DNA of 64,000 nucleotides, taken from the NCBI RefSeq assembly GCF_039614715.1, contig NZ_CP154857.1, positions 310,001 to 374,000 on the forward strand, given 5' to 3'. The position numbers were made by a program, and so were the translations under genes. This document shows, piece by piece, positions 54,683-63,344 of the stretch. The notes under the pieces were generated by a model, which did no database searches, was not told the DNA's origin, and worked only from the letters and a program-made list of their open reading frames with translations. The first letter of the stretch is position 1; each line of letters begins with the position of its first letter. Origin of the DNA: Microbacterium sp. AZCO (GTDB lineage Bacteria; Actinomycetota; Actinomycetes; Actinomycetales; Microbacteriaceae).

Positions 54683-55839
54683 GCCTCCGAGCCTACGTCC
54701 GCCTGCCTCTCCGCGATGACCTCCCGCACCTTCGGGAAGAGGGGATGCCCGGGCTCGAGGCCCGTGAGCGTGGCCGTCAGGGTCTCGGCATCCTGTTCCC
54801 GCAGAAGCCGCTGCAGCTCGACCGACTGCTCGTCCTCGGCGTCGCGGAAGGCGAGCGCCGCGCCCACCGCCGCGAGGAGCGCCTGCGTCGACAGCCCCCG
54901 CTCGGCCGCCTCGGCGGCCGGCCCGATGAAGCGCTCGTGCCGCGAGAGCTTGCGCAGCGGCTGGCGCCCCACCCGCCACACCGTGTCGGGGAGGACCTCG
55001 TTGCGGAAGCGGCGCAGGATCGTCGTGCGGTACTCGGTCAGCTCGGCGGGATCGAGCCCGTGCTTCGCGGCGAGCAGCGCCGACGTCTCCTCCAGCGCCG
55101 CCGCGACCATTGCGGCGATGGCGTCGTCGGCGAGCGCCTGCGCGATCGTCTCTACGCCCGCCTGCGCACCGAAGTACGCCGTCGTGGCATGACCGGTGTT
55201 GACCGTGAAGAGCTTCCGCTCGATGTAGGGCGCCAGGTCGTCGACGAAGTGCGCGCCCGGGATGCTGGGCGGGTCGTCGCCGAACGGCGGCCGCTCGATC
55301 GCCCATTCGTAGAACGGCTCGACCGTGACATCGACGCCGCCGCCCGGCGGCTGGGCCGGCACGATCCGGTCCACCGCCGTGTTGGCGAAGACCGCACGGC
55401 CCTGCAGAGCCTCCCACGCGTCGCCCGCGCGCTCGCGGATCTCGTCGCGCAGCAGGTCCGTCGCGTTGATGGCGTTCTCGCACGCCATGACCTGCAGCGG
55501 CGGCGAGTGCGGGTCGCGCAGCGCGAGCCCCGCGAGGATGTGCGGCGCGACGAACTTCAGGATCGTCGGCCCGACCGCGGTCGTCACGACGTTCGCCGTC
55601 GCGATCTCGTCGACGAGCTCGTCGGGGTGCGTCGCGCTGTTGAGCGCCCGGAAGCCCGTGACGACGGTGTCGCCGCCGCCCTCGCCGACCGCGTGCACGG
55701 TGTACGAGTCGACCGCGTTGATGGCGTCGACGAGCGGGGCGGCGACGTCGGAGAACACGAGGTCGTAGCCGCCCTCGTGCAGGAGCAGGCCGACGAAGCC
55801 GCGGCCGATGTTGCCTGCGCCGAAGTGGACGGCCTTCAT
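54679..55839 (-). CDS. mtlD: Mannitol-1-phosphate 5-dehydrogenase
   Basis: Enzyme of 386 residues oxidising mannitol 1-phosphate to fructose 6-phosphate with NAD. The N-terminal [20 protein letters not shown] is the MtlD nucleotide-binding motif. The polyol dehydrogenase catalytic region [19 protein letters not shown] lies near residue 210. ATG overlaps the mtlF stop. It works directly on the product of the PTS importer encoded in the same operon. Confidence 0.95.
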   Translation of the reverse strand: MKAVHFGAGNIGRGFVGLLLHEGGYDLVFSDVAAPLVDAINAVDSYTVHAVGEGGGDTVVTGFRALNSATHPDELVDEIATANVVTTAVGPTILKFVAPHILAGLALRDPHSPPLQVMACENAINATDLLRDEIRERAGDAWEALQGRAVFANTAVDRIVPAQPPGGGVDVTVEPFYEWAIERPPFGDDPPSIPGAHFVDDLAPYIERKLFTVNTGHATTAYFGAQAGVETIAQALADDAIAAMVAAALEETSALLAAKHGLDPAELTEYRTTILRRFRNEVLPDTVWRVGRQPLRKLSRHERFIGPAAEAAERGLSTQALLAAVGAALAFRDAEDEQSVELQRLLREQDAETLTATLTGLEPGHPLFPKVREVIAERQADVGSEA

Positions 55840-56276
55840 GACTCGTTGACGGTCGAGAGGATCGCGAAGAGCTCCTCGGGCGTCTGAGCCTGCTTGAGCC
55901 GTTCGACGTCGTCCTCGTCGGAGAAGAGGATCGCGATCTGCGACAGGATCTCGAGGTGCTCGTCGCCCTTGCCGGCGATGCCGATGACGAAGGTGACGGG
56001 CTCGCCGTCCCAGTCGACGCCGCCGTCGTAGCGGACGACCGAGAGGCCCGACGCGAGGATCGTGTTCTTCGTCTCGTTCGTGCCGTGCGGGATGGCGAGC
56101 TCGTTGCCCATATAGGTCGAGACCGTCTGCTCGCGCTGCTTCATCGCGTCGAAGTACTCGCCGGTGACGGCGCCGACCGCCTCGAGGATGTCGGCCGCCT
56201 CCTTCATCGCCTCGTCGCGGGTCGCGCCGCCGGAGTGGATGCGGACCTGTCCGATGCTGAGGACCTCACGTGCCAT
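55836..56276 (-). CDS. mtlF: Mannitol PTS enzyme IIA
   Basis: Phosphotransfer protein of 146 residues that passes phosphate from HPr to the EIIB domain of MtlA. The phosphorylated histidine is His64 in [11 protein letters not shown], matching E. coli mannitol EIIA. It is a free-standing EIIA, as in Bacillus and Staphylococcus. The ATG was chosen with AAGGCGAAGAGC in front; upstream codons of the frame give an unrelated basic leader. Its 3' end overlaps mtlD. A long hairpin separates it from mtlA. Confidence 0.93.
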   Translation of the reverse strand: MAREVLSIGQVRIHSGGATRDEAMKEAADILEAVGAVTGEYFDAMKQREQTVSTYMGNELAIPHGTNETKNTILASGLSVVRYDGGVDWDGEPVTFVIGIAGKGDEHLEILSQIAILFSDEDDVERLKQAQTPEELFAILSTVNES

Positions 56277-56353
56277 GCTCTTCGCCTTTCTCGAAACGGG
56301 TGTCTCTTCTCGATGCACGCTCGGCCGCCGTGGAGCGGTCGCGTGCGAAGCGC

Positions 56354-56405
56354 CGAAGACTCTGGGGCCGGGGCATCTCGCACATCCGACCCCAGAGGGT
56401 CTTCG
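56354..56405 (-). promoter_or_regulatory. Intercistronic hairpin between mtlA and mtlF
   Basis: A 14-bp stem (CGAAGAC-TCTGGGG with CCCCAGA-GG-GTCTTCG) and a 22-nt loop, in the only large gap (141 bp) of the operon. It could stabilise or partly terminate the mRNA and adjust the amounts of MtlA relative to MtlF. Confidence 0.55.
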
Positions 56406-56417
56406 GGCTTCCTTTCG

Positions 56418-58028
56418 CTACGCCTGCGCGTCCTCGTGCTGCGCCTTGACAAGGTCCACGACCTCGTCGTACCGCGGCGAGTTCATGAAGTTGTCGACGG
56501 ACACGTGCACCGCGTTCGGCGACTGCGCACGTGCACGGTCGGTGAGCTGGTTCTGCGTGATGACCAGGTCGGCCGAGCCGTCGAGGCTCGCGATCGCCTT
56601 GTTGACGACCGTGACGTCCTCGATGCCGGCCTTCTTGATCTTGTTGCGCAGGACGCTGGCGCCCATCGCCGACGACCCCATGCCCGCGTCGCACGCGAAC
56701 ACGATGCTGCGGATCTCCTTATCGGTCGCCGTCGCAGCCCCGGCCATGCCACCGGCCTGCGTCGCGGCACCGGCGCGGAGGCCTTCGAGGCTTGCCGAGC
56801 TCTTGCCCTTGGCCGCCTCTGTCTGCGTGATCGCGGCGCCGAAGGCGTCGTCCGTCAGGGCGAGCTCCTCGAGGTCACGCTTGCGAGACGCCCGCAGCAG
56901 CATGGCTGCGATCAGGAACGTCACGGTCGCCGAGAGCAGCACGGAAAGCCACACCACCAGCAGGTTCGGCACCCCGCCGGCGGCGGGATTGACCGCCTGC
57001 ACCGACACGGCGATGATGCTGCCGGGAGCCGCCGGTGCGGCGAGAGAGCCGCCGAAGAGCATGTTGGTGGTCACGCCGGTCGCACCACCCGCGATGAGCG
57101 CGACGATGAGGATGGGCTTCATGAGCGCGTACGGGAAGTACACCTCGTGGATGCCGCCGACGAACTGGATGACAGCCGCGCCCGGCGCCGACGCACGTGC
57201 CGCGCCAATCCCGAAGAAGGTGAAGGCGAGGAGGAGTCCGACGCCGGGGCCGGGGTTGGCCTCCAGGAGGAAGAGGATCGACGAACCCTCGTCGGCGACC
57301 TGCTGGAGGCCGAGCGGGGTGAGCACGCCGTGGTTGATCGCGTTGTTGAGGAACAGCACCTTGGCGGGCTCGATCACGATGCTCGTGAGCGGCAGGAGGT
57401 TCATCGACACGAGCCAGTTGACCGCGTTCGACAGGATCTGCATGAGACCGTTGACGAGCCACGCGATCGGGTAGAAACCCACGATCATCATGACGAAGCC
57501 CCAGATGCCGGCCGAGAACATGTTGACGAGCATCTCGAAGCCCGCCTTGATCTTGCCCTCCCAGAGCGAGTCGAGCCACCTCATGGAATAGGCCGCGATC
57601 GGCGCCATGATCATCGCACCGATGAACATGTGCACCTGGCCGAGCGCCTTGAAGTCGGCGGCGTCCTTCCCTGCGTCCAGCCACGCTGCGAGGGCGGTCG
57701 CATTGGTCTGTGCGATGAGGTAGTCGGAGCCGGCGATCGCCCCGAAGAGGCCGATCGACGCGACGACCCCGCCCCGGATCCCGTAGACCATGCTGCCGCC
57801 CGTGTAGGCGATGAGGATCGGCAGAAGATAGTGAATGAATGGGCCGACGATGGTCGCGAGCGCGGGTACCGGGGTGAAGCCCACGTCGATGAAGAACATG
57901 GTCACGATGCCCCACGCGATGAGTGCGGGGATGTTCGGCATGATCATGCCGGACAGGAACGTTCCGAAGCGTTGGACGTGCACCTGCGCTCGTTTGGCAC
58001 CGGAAGCCGGTGCTGACGCCGTTGTCAT
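56418..58028 (-). CDS. mtlA: Mannitol PTS enzyme IICB
   Basis: Membrane protein of 536 residues. The EIIC domain (about 1-345) has VQRFGTFLSGMIMPNIPALIAWG at the N-terminus and hydrophobic helices typical of the fructose-mannitol family. The EIIB domain (about 435-530) has the phosphocysteine in IVFACDAGMGSSAMGAS. It imports mannitol and phosphorylates it to mannitol 1-phosphate. The EIIA domain is encoded by mtlF. The ATG overlaps the ptsI stop (ATGA). Confidence 0.94.
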   Translation of the reverse strand: MTTASAPASGAKRAQVHVQRFGTFLSGMIMPNIPALIAWGIVTMFFIDVGFTPVPALATIVGPFIHYLLPILIAYTGGSMVYGIRGGVVASIGLFGAIAGSDYLIAQTNATALAAWLDAGKDAADFKALGQVHMFIGAMIMAPIAAYSMRWLDSLWEGKIKAGFEMLVNMFSAGIWGFVMMIVGFYPIAWLVNGLMQILSNAVNWLVSMNLLPLTSIVIEPAKVLFLNNAINHGVLTPLGLQQVADEGSSILFLLEANPGPGVGLLLAFTFFGIGAARASAPGAAVIQFVGGIHEVYFPYALMKPILIVALIAGGATGVTTNMLFGGSLAAPAAPGSIIAVSVQAVNPAAGGVPNLLVVWLSVLLSATVTFLIAAMLLRASRKRDLEELALTDDAFGAAITQTEAAKGKSSASLEGLRAGAATQAGGMAGAATATDKEIRSIVFACDAGMGSSAMGASVLRNKIKKAGIEDVTVVNKAIASLDGSADLVITQNQLTDRARAQSPNAVHVSVDNFMNSPRYDEVVDLVKAQHEDAQA

Positions 58029-59719
58029 TGCTGTGTCTCCTTGTTTTCTCGGGAAGCGGCTTCTCGAGCCGCGGTTCGGGCGGATGCCGCGTCATTCGCG
58101 GCCAGGGCTGCCTCGGCGATACCGCGCGCCTCGGCGAGGGTGTGCTCCAGAAGCGACGCGCGGACGTCGGCGAGAGCGGTGGGGGCCATCGACAGGCTCG
58201 TGGCGCCGAGGCCCACGAGCACGACGGCGAGGAGGGGATCCGCGGCGGCCTCGCCGCAGATGCCGACGGGCTTGGAGTTCTCGCGGCCGGCCTGGCCGAC
58301 ATCGCGGATCAGCTGCAGCACGGCGGGGTGCCACGGGTCCTGGAACGACGCGACCGAGCCCAGCAGCCGGTCGGCCGCGAGCGTGTACTGGGTCAGGTCG
58401 TTCGTGCCGATCGAGGCGAAGTCGGCGACGGCCAGGATGCGGTCCGCGAGGAGCGCCGAAGAGGGCACCTCGACCATGACGCCGGCGGTCTTGATGCCGT
58501 ATTCGCGTGCGAGCGCCGTGAAGTACTCGGTCTCCTCGACGGTCGCGATCATGGGCGCCATGACCCAGAGGTCGGCCGGGCCGTCGGGCAGGTGCCGGGT
58601 CGCGGCATCCGCCTCCGCGAGGGCCGTGAGCTGCTCGCGCAGGATGTCCTCGCTCGCCCGGAGCGCGCGGATGCCGCGGAGTCCGAGCGCTGGGTTCTCC
58701 TCGTGCGCGTCGTTGAGGAACGCGAGCGGCTTGTCGGCGCCGGCGTCGAGCACGCGCACGACGACCTTCTTGCCGGGGAAGGCCGCGAGGAGCTTCGTGT
58801 AGGACTCGCGCTGCTGCTCCACGGTCGGGGCCTGGCTCGAGGAGAGGAACAGGAACTCGGTGCGGAACAGGCCGACGCCCTCCGCGCCGAGCGCGACCGC
58901 CTCCGCCGCACCCTCGGGCTTTCCGAGGTTGGCCAGGAGCGGGATCGCGGTTCCGTCCGCGAGCGCGCCGGGGGTGAGGGGAGCGGATGCCTGCGCGGCC
59001 CGCGCCGCGGCGCGGTTCTGGGCCCGCTCGAGCTCGTCGGCGGTCGGGTCGGTCGTGACGACGCCGGCGGCGGCATCCACGATCACCGTCTGCCCGTCGG
59101 CGAGGTCTTTCGCGGCGCCGGCGCCGACGACCGCCACGATCGACTTCTCCCGGGCGAGGATCGCCGTGTGCGACGTGGGTCCGCCCTCGGTCGTGACGAG
59201 CGCGAGCACCTTGTCGAGGTCGAGGAGGGCCGTGTCGGCGGGGGCGAGGTCCTTGGCGACGAGGACGAAGGGATGCCCCGGGTCGGGCACGCCCGGCGCC
59301 GGGACGCCGCGCAGCCGGGCGATGACGCGCTGAGCGACGTCGTCGAGGTCCGCCGCGCGCTCGCCGAGGTATCCGCCGAGAGCAGTGAGCTGGTCGCGGA
59401 ACGAGGCGAATGCGTCGAACACGGCGAACTCGGCCGTCTTGCCCTGCGCGATGCGGTCGTCGACCTCCTGCTCGAGCGTGGGGTCCTCGGCCATCATCGC
59501 CTGCGCCTCGAGCACATCCTGTGCCGCTCCGCCCGCCTGCGTCCCGCGCTGCTCGAGCTCGCGGGCGACCGCGCCCACGGCCTCGCGCACGCGCGCCGTC
59601 TCCTCGCCGATGCTCAGGGTGCTGGGTCCGTCGCCGGGTGCCGGAAGGGGCTCCGCCATGCGGGCCACGGGGCCCTGTGCGACGCCCAGTCCGATTCCGA
59701 CTCCTCGCAGTTCCGCCAT
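58025..59719 (-). CDS. ptsI: Phosphoenolpyruvate-protein phosphotransferase (PTS enzyme I)
   Basis: Enzyme of 564 residues that takes phosphate from phosphoenolpyruvate and gives it to HPr. The catalytic histidine is His184 in TEGGPTSHTAILAR. The PEP-binding domain has GVGLFRTEFLFL, GLRGIRALRA and the C-terminal SIGTNDLTQYTLAADR and GICGEAAADP. The length is normal. It lies between ptsH and mtlA, an unusual place for a general PTS gene, so this operon can supply all PTS proteins needed for mannitol. Confidence 0.95.
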   Translation of the reverse strand: MAELRGVGIGLGVAQGPVARMAEPLPAPGDGPSTLSIGEETARVREAVGAVARELEQRGTQAGGAAQDVLEAQAMMAEDPTLEQEVDDRIAQGKTAEFAVFDAFASFRDQLTALGGYLGERAADLDDVAQRVIARLRGVPAPGVPDPGHPFVLVAKDLAPADTALLDLDKVLALVTTEGGPTSHTAILAREKSIVAVVGAGAAKDLADGQTVIVDAAAGVVTTDPTADELERAQNRAAARAAQASAPLTPGALADGTAIPLLANLGKPEGAAEAVALGAEGVGLFRTEFLFLSSSQAPTVEQQRESYTKLLAAFPGKKVVVRVLDAGADKPLAFLNDAHEENPALGLRGIRALRASEDILREQLTALAEADAATRHLPDGPADLWVMAPMIATVEETEYFTALAREYGIKTAGVMVEVPSSALLADRILAVADFASIGTNDLTQYTLAADRLLGSVASFQDPWHPAVLQLIRDVGQAGRENSKPVGICGEAAADPLLAVVLVGLGATSLSMAPTALADVRASLLEHTLAEARGIAEAALAANDAASARTAAREAASRENKETQQ

Positions 59720-59722
59720 GGT

Positions 59723-59998
59723 CTACTCCGCGTCGTGATCGGTCGTGAGGAGCTCGGCGAGGGTGTCGAGCGTGGACTCGGCGCCGTCGCCGTCGGCCGT
59801 GAGCGTGACGTAGTCGCCCTGCTCGACGCCGAGGGCGATGACGCCCAGGATGCTCGCCGCGTTGACGGGCGATCCCGAGTCCTTCGCGATCGTCACCGGG
59901 ATGCCGGAGTCCTTCGCCGCCTGCGCGAAGAGCTTCGCGGGCCGGGCGTGCAGGCCGTGCGACGATCCGATCCGCACCGTGCGGGAGATGGGTGGCAT
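59723..59998 (-). CDS. ptsH: Phosphocarrier protein HPr
   Basis: Protein of 91 residues with His17 in SSHGLHARPAKL as the phosphorylated residue. The region NAASILGVIALG contains the serine at the usual HPr regulatory position, though no HPr kinase is expected in this group. The ATG was placed at MPPISRTVRIG. It lies 3 bp before ptsI. It carries phosphate between EI and the EIIA of the sugar permeases. Confidence 0.93.
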   Translation of the reverse strand: MPPISRTVRIGSSHGLHARPAKLFAQAAKDSGIPVTIAKDSGSPVNAASILGVIALGVEQGDYVTLTADGDGAESTLDTLAELLTTDHDAE

Positions 59999-60050
59999 GT
60001 CATGTCCTCTCAGTCGGTCCAGCGTGTTCGTCGTGTGAGTCTGCGGGCAG

Positions 60051-60395
60051 TCAGGCGGTGGCGCCGCCCGCGGCCGGAAGGGTCCCCCCGGAGCCCCCGA
60101 CCGCGTCGCGGACGAGCTGAAGCGTCCGCGTCCCGTCCAGATCGTTGAAGATGTCGGACGGCAGCAGCACCACCGTCGTCCCGCGGATCGCGGCATCCCG
60201 CTCGATGCGCTCGAGCGCATGCGCGAGATGCGGACCCACGAGGACGACGTCGGCGGCATCGAGGTCGATGGGAAGCGACAGCTCGGTGCCGGCGAAGGCG
60301 GAATAGGCGAGTCCCCGCTCGTGGGCCGCGTGCCGCACACGCTGCGCGACGAAGGTGCTGGATGCACCTGCGCCGCAGACCACGAGGATCCTCAT
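60051..60395 (-). CDS. Orphan PTS lactose/cellobiose-type EIIB protein
   Basis: Protein of 114 residues starting MRILVVCGAGASSTFVAQRV, with the phosphocysteine Cys7 of CelA/LacE-type EIIB proteins, and VVLVGPHLAH. No cognate EIIC or EIIA gene is nearby; MtlA carries its own mannitol-type EIIB domain. It is the first gene of the mannitol operon, with GGAGGC before the ATG. It might act as a phospho-signal to the divergent MtlR-type regulator or serve a permease elsewhere (inference). Confidence 0.8.
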   Translation of the reverse strand: MRILVVCGAGASSTFVAQRVRHAAHERGLAYSAFAGTELSLPIDLDAADVVLVGPHLAHALERIERDAAIRGTTVVLLPSDIFNDLDGTRTLQLVRDAVGGSGGTLPAAGGATA

Positions 60396-60562
60396 CGATC
60401 CGCCTCCTTACGTGATGGCCATTCTTGTGAAAACGCTGGGAGCGGACAACCATGTCTGTTTCCGCCCCCGCGGAAGGTCTGCGGGTCTCGGGCCGGAGGC
60501 CGCCGGGGGCGTGGTTGACTGGATCCGCGCGGCCGACGGCGGCGCGCGACGCGGAGGATCCG

Positions 60563-62494
60563 GTGACGAGAGCGAGACAGGACCGCCTGATCGGCCTGCT
60601 CGCGCGCGACGGGGAGTGGGCGACCGCGGCCACCCTCGCCGACGCTCTGGGCGTCACGCCCCGCAGCATCCGCTCCTACGTCACGGCCGTCAACGGGCGG
60701 GTCGCCTCGGGTCTCGCGATCGAGTCCGGTCCGCAGGGGTATCGAGCGGGCCCCGACGCGTCGGCGGCCCTGCGTTCGAACGGGTCGATGGATGCCTCGA
60801 CCCCCCGCGACCGGCTGCACACCCTCGTGCGGGCCCTCCTGGATTCGCCCGAGGGCATCGACGTCTTCGAGACGGCCGACCGCCTGCATGTCTCGTCGGC
60901 GACGCTCGACGCCGACCTCGCCCGCGTGCGGGGGCTCCTGGGCGGCACGGAACTCGCACTCGAGCGCTCCGCTTCGCGGGCGCGGCTGCGGGGCACCGAG
61001 ATGGCGCAGCGACGCCTGCTCTCGAAGCTCGCCCACGACGAGATGGATGCCGGGTCCTTCGACCTCGAGGCACTCCGTCGCACGCTCGGCGACGCGTCCG
61101 TCGGCGCGCGCGCGTTCGGGCCGTTCAAGACCGAGCTCGTCGCCGAGCTCGGCGCCCTCGGCTACTTCGTCAATGAGTACGGCATCGCCGACGTCGTCAT
61201 GCACATCGCGATCGCGGCGGACCGCGTCGCGCAGCATCGCGCGCTCGACGGCGAGGCCGCGGAGGCGTCGCCCGCGAACGCCGAGGTCGCCGCGATCCTC
61301 GGCCGGCTCGTGGAGCGCGACCTCGGGGTCGAGCTCGGCGCGGGCGACCTGCAGCACCTCGCCTCGCTCGTGCTGACGCGGGTGGTCGCGCCCGGCGCGA
61401 CGGCGCCCAAGATGCACGTGCGGGAGCGCCTCGACCCCGAGGTCGAGGCGGCCGTCCGCGAGATCGTCGAGGAGGCGGCATCCGAGTTCCTCGTCGACGT
61501 CGTGCACGACGACTTCATTCTGCGGCTCGCGCTGCACGTGCAGAACCTGCGGCTGCGCGCCAAGGAGCAGGCCTGGTCGCGCAATCCGCTCACGCGCTCG
61601 CTCAAGTCGACGTATCCGATGATCTTCGAGGTCGCCGTCTTCATCGCGAACGGTCTCCACGAGCGGCTCGGCATCCCCCTCCTCGACGACGAGATCGCCT
61701 ACATCGCGATGCACGTCGGCGGTCGCCTCGAGCGCAGCCGCCGTGCCGACCAGCTGCTCACGGCGACGATCGTCTGCCCCGGCTACTACGAGCTGCACGA
61801 GCTGCTCCGCTCGTCGGTCGACCGCTCGCTCGGCCAGGCGATCGAGGTGACGGGCGTCGAGACGCGCGTCGACCCCGACTGGGCCTCGATCGACACCGAC
61901 CTCGTCCTCACGACGATCGACCCGGGGCCGGCGGTGTCGGGCGACCGCGTGGTCCGCATCCAGCCGTTCCTCACCGAGGGCGACGTCGAGCGCGTGCAGG
62001 CGGCGGCCGGACGCATCCGCCGCGCGCGACGCCTCGCCCGGCTGCGCGCCGAGCTCGAGCGCTACTTCGAGCCGACCGCGTTCGTGCGGGGGCTCGACGC
62101 GACGGGCGAGGACGACGTCATCCGCCGTCTCGGCTCGCTGCTCGTCGCGCGGGGCGTCATCGACGACGACTACGTCGAGCGCGCCATCCAGCGGGAGCAC
62201 CTCTCCTCGACCGCCTTCACCGACGCGCTCGCCGTGCCGCACGCCCTCGGCATGACGGCGACGCGCACGGCGATCGCCGTCGGCATCGCCGACCCCTCGA
62301 TCCCCTGGGGCGAGGGGAGGGTGCAGGTGGTCGCCCTCGTCGCCTTCAGCGAGACCGACCGCGAGGCCTTCCAGACGGTGTTCGAGCAGCTCGTGGAGGT
62401 CTTCTCCGAGCGCGAGTCCGTGCAGCGCATCGTGCGCCGCGGCACCGACTTCGCGTCGTTCCTCGACGAGCTCGTCGCCGTCGTCGACGGCTGA
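60563..62494 (+). CDS. mtlR: MtlR-type PRD-containing transcriptional regulator (BglG/LevR-like)
   Basis: Regulator of 643 residues. An N-terminal HTH (about 5-60, LADALGVTPRSIRSYV) and a second HTH (about 95-135) are followed by two PRD domains with histidines in GIADVVMHIAIAAD and LDDEIAYIAMHVGG. An EIIB-like domain has Cys in ATIVCPGYYELHELL, and a C-terminal EIIA-like domain has His in DALAVPHALGM. Such proteins activate mannitol operons according to phosphorylation by PTS proteins. The GTG start at 60563 has GGAGG six bases upstream; ATG 60452 would add a leader containing a TTGACT promoter-like box. It diverges from the mtl operon. Confidence 0.88.
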   Translation: MTRARQDRLIGLLARDGEWATAATLADALGVTPRSIRSYVTAVNGRVASGLAIESGPQGYRAGPDASAALRSNGSMDASTPRDRLHTLVRALLDSPEGIDVFETADRLHVSSATLDADLARVRGLLGGTELALERSASRARLRGTEMAQRRLLSKLAHDEMDAGSFDLEALRRTLGDASVGARAFGPFKTELVAELGALGYFVNEYGIADVVMHIAIAADRVAQHRALDGEAAEASPANAEVAAILGRLVERDLGVELGAGDLQHLASLVLTRVVAPGATAPKMHVRERLDPEVEAAVREIVEEAASEFLVDVVHDDFILRLALHVQNLRLRAKEQAWSRNPLTRSLKSTYPMIFEVAVFIANGLHERLGIPLLDDEIAYIAMHVGGRLERSRRADQLLTATIVCPGYYELHELLRSSVDRSLGQAIEVTGVETRVDPDWASIDTDLVLTTIDPGPAVSGDRVVRIQPFLTEGDVERVQAAAGRIRRARRLARLRAELERYFEPTAFVRGLDATGEDDVIRRLGSLLVARGVIDDDYVERAIQREHLSSTAFTDALAVPHALGMTATRTAIAVGIADPSIPWGEGRVQVVALVAFSETDREAFQTVFEQLVEVFSERESVQRIVRRGTDFASFLDELVAVVDG

Positions 62495-62626
62495 GCCTGT
62501 CGAAGCCTGCGCCTGTCGAAGCCTGACCCTGCGGCATCCCGACCCCGGAGCGCGAGCCCCCGTGAGGGCTGGGTCCGCTCGCGGGCGGGGCCAGCTCGAC
62601 TGCTGAGCGCGCCGATGGCTGGAGGC

Positions 62627-62684
62627 GCTGCAGTTTCCTGCGACCGCTGCGTCGCGCGACGTCGCGCTGGCAGGAAAGTGCAGC
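62627..62684. repeat. Imperfect inverted repeat in the mtlR downstream gap
   Basis: GCTGCAGTTTCCTGC (62627-62641) and GCAGGAAAGTGCAGC (62670-62684), 14 of 15 bases paired, with a 28-nt GC-rich loop that has its own GTCGCGCGACGTCGCGC self-complementarity. It lies in a 256-bp gap with no gene. It could terminate mtlR or be an interspersed repeat. Partial GCCTGTCGAAG repeats lie just before it (62489-62526). Confidence 0.6.
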
Positions 62685-62750
62685 ACTCGCGGGCAGCAGC
62701 GTGCGAGGGCGGTGGCGTGGGAGGGGAGGAGGGATGCCGCGGCGCGGCGC

Positions 62751-63335
62751 TCAGTGCCGGGCGAGGCGCTCCTGCAGGCCAAGCCGCACGGCTGGCCACT
62801 CGTGCGGGAGGATCGAGAACACGACGGTGTCGCGGAGCGTGCCGTCGGGGCCGAGGCGGTGGTTGCGCAGGACGCCGTCCTGCTTCGCACCGAGGCGCGC
62901 GATCGCCTCGCGTGACTGGCGGTTGTGCCAGTGCGTGCGCAGCTCGACGGCGATCGCGTCGCAGGCCTCGAACGCGTGCCCGAGGAGCAGCAGCTTCGCG
63001 GCCGTGTTGACCTCGGTCCGCTGCGCCGATCGACCGAGCCAGGTGTGGCCGATCTCGACGTGGCGGTTGGCCTGGTCGATGTTGCAGAACGTCGTCATGC
63101 CGACGGCGCGCCCGGTCGCCAGGCGCCGCACGACCCACGCGTTCATGTGCCCCTCGGTCTGCCACGTCAGGCGCCGGCCGATCTCGTCCGGGATCTGCTC
63201 GCGCGTCGGCGCCGACGTGTACCAGGCGTACTCGAGGCCCTCCGTCGCGTCGCCGAGGTCGTCGGCGTGATCGGGCGAGAGGGGCTCCAGTCGCACCCAG
63301 TCGTTCTCGAGCGTGATCGGTTCGGTCAGCAGCAC
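62751..63335 (-). CDS. GNAT-family acetyltransferase
   Basis: Protein of 194 residues with a RimJ/RimL-like GNAT fold. The N-terminal ITLENDWVRLEPLSPDHADDL, IGHTWLGRSAQRTEVNTAAKLLLLGHAFE (acetyl-CoA-binding area) and LRTHWHNRQSREAIARLGAKQDGVLRNH are conserved. Acceptors of this subgroup are mostly unknown. The GTG start lies six bases after a TAGGCT -10 box and has no Shine-Dalgarno, so the message is likely leaderless; the TAG of that box is also the stop of the mutase gene upstream. Confidence 0.85.
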   Translation of the reverse strand: MLLTEPITLENDWVRLEPLSPDHADDLGDATEGLEYAWYTSAPTREQIPDEIGRRLTWQTEGHMNAWVVRRLATGRAVGMTTFCNIDQANRHVEIGHTWLGRSAQRTEVNTAAKLLLLGHAFEACDAIAVELRTHWHNRQSREAIARLGAKQDGVLRNHRLGPDGTLRDTVVFSILPHEWPAVRLGLQERLARH

Positions 63336-63344
63336 CCGTCGAGC

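Noticed and set aside
60392..62890. An 832-codon minus-strand open frame opposite mtlR
   Set aside because: It is antisense to a complete PRD regulator with clear motifs; the translation is low-complexity and without a fold.
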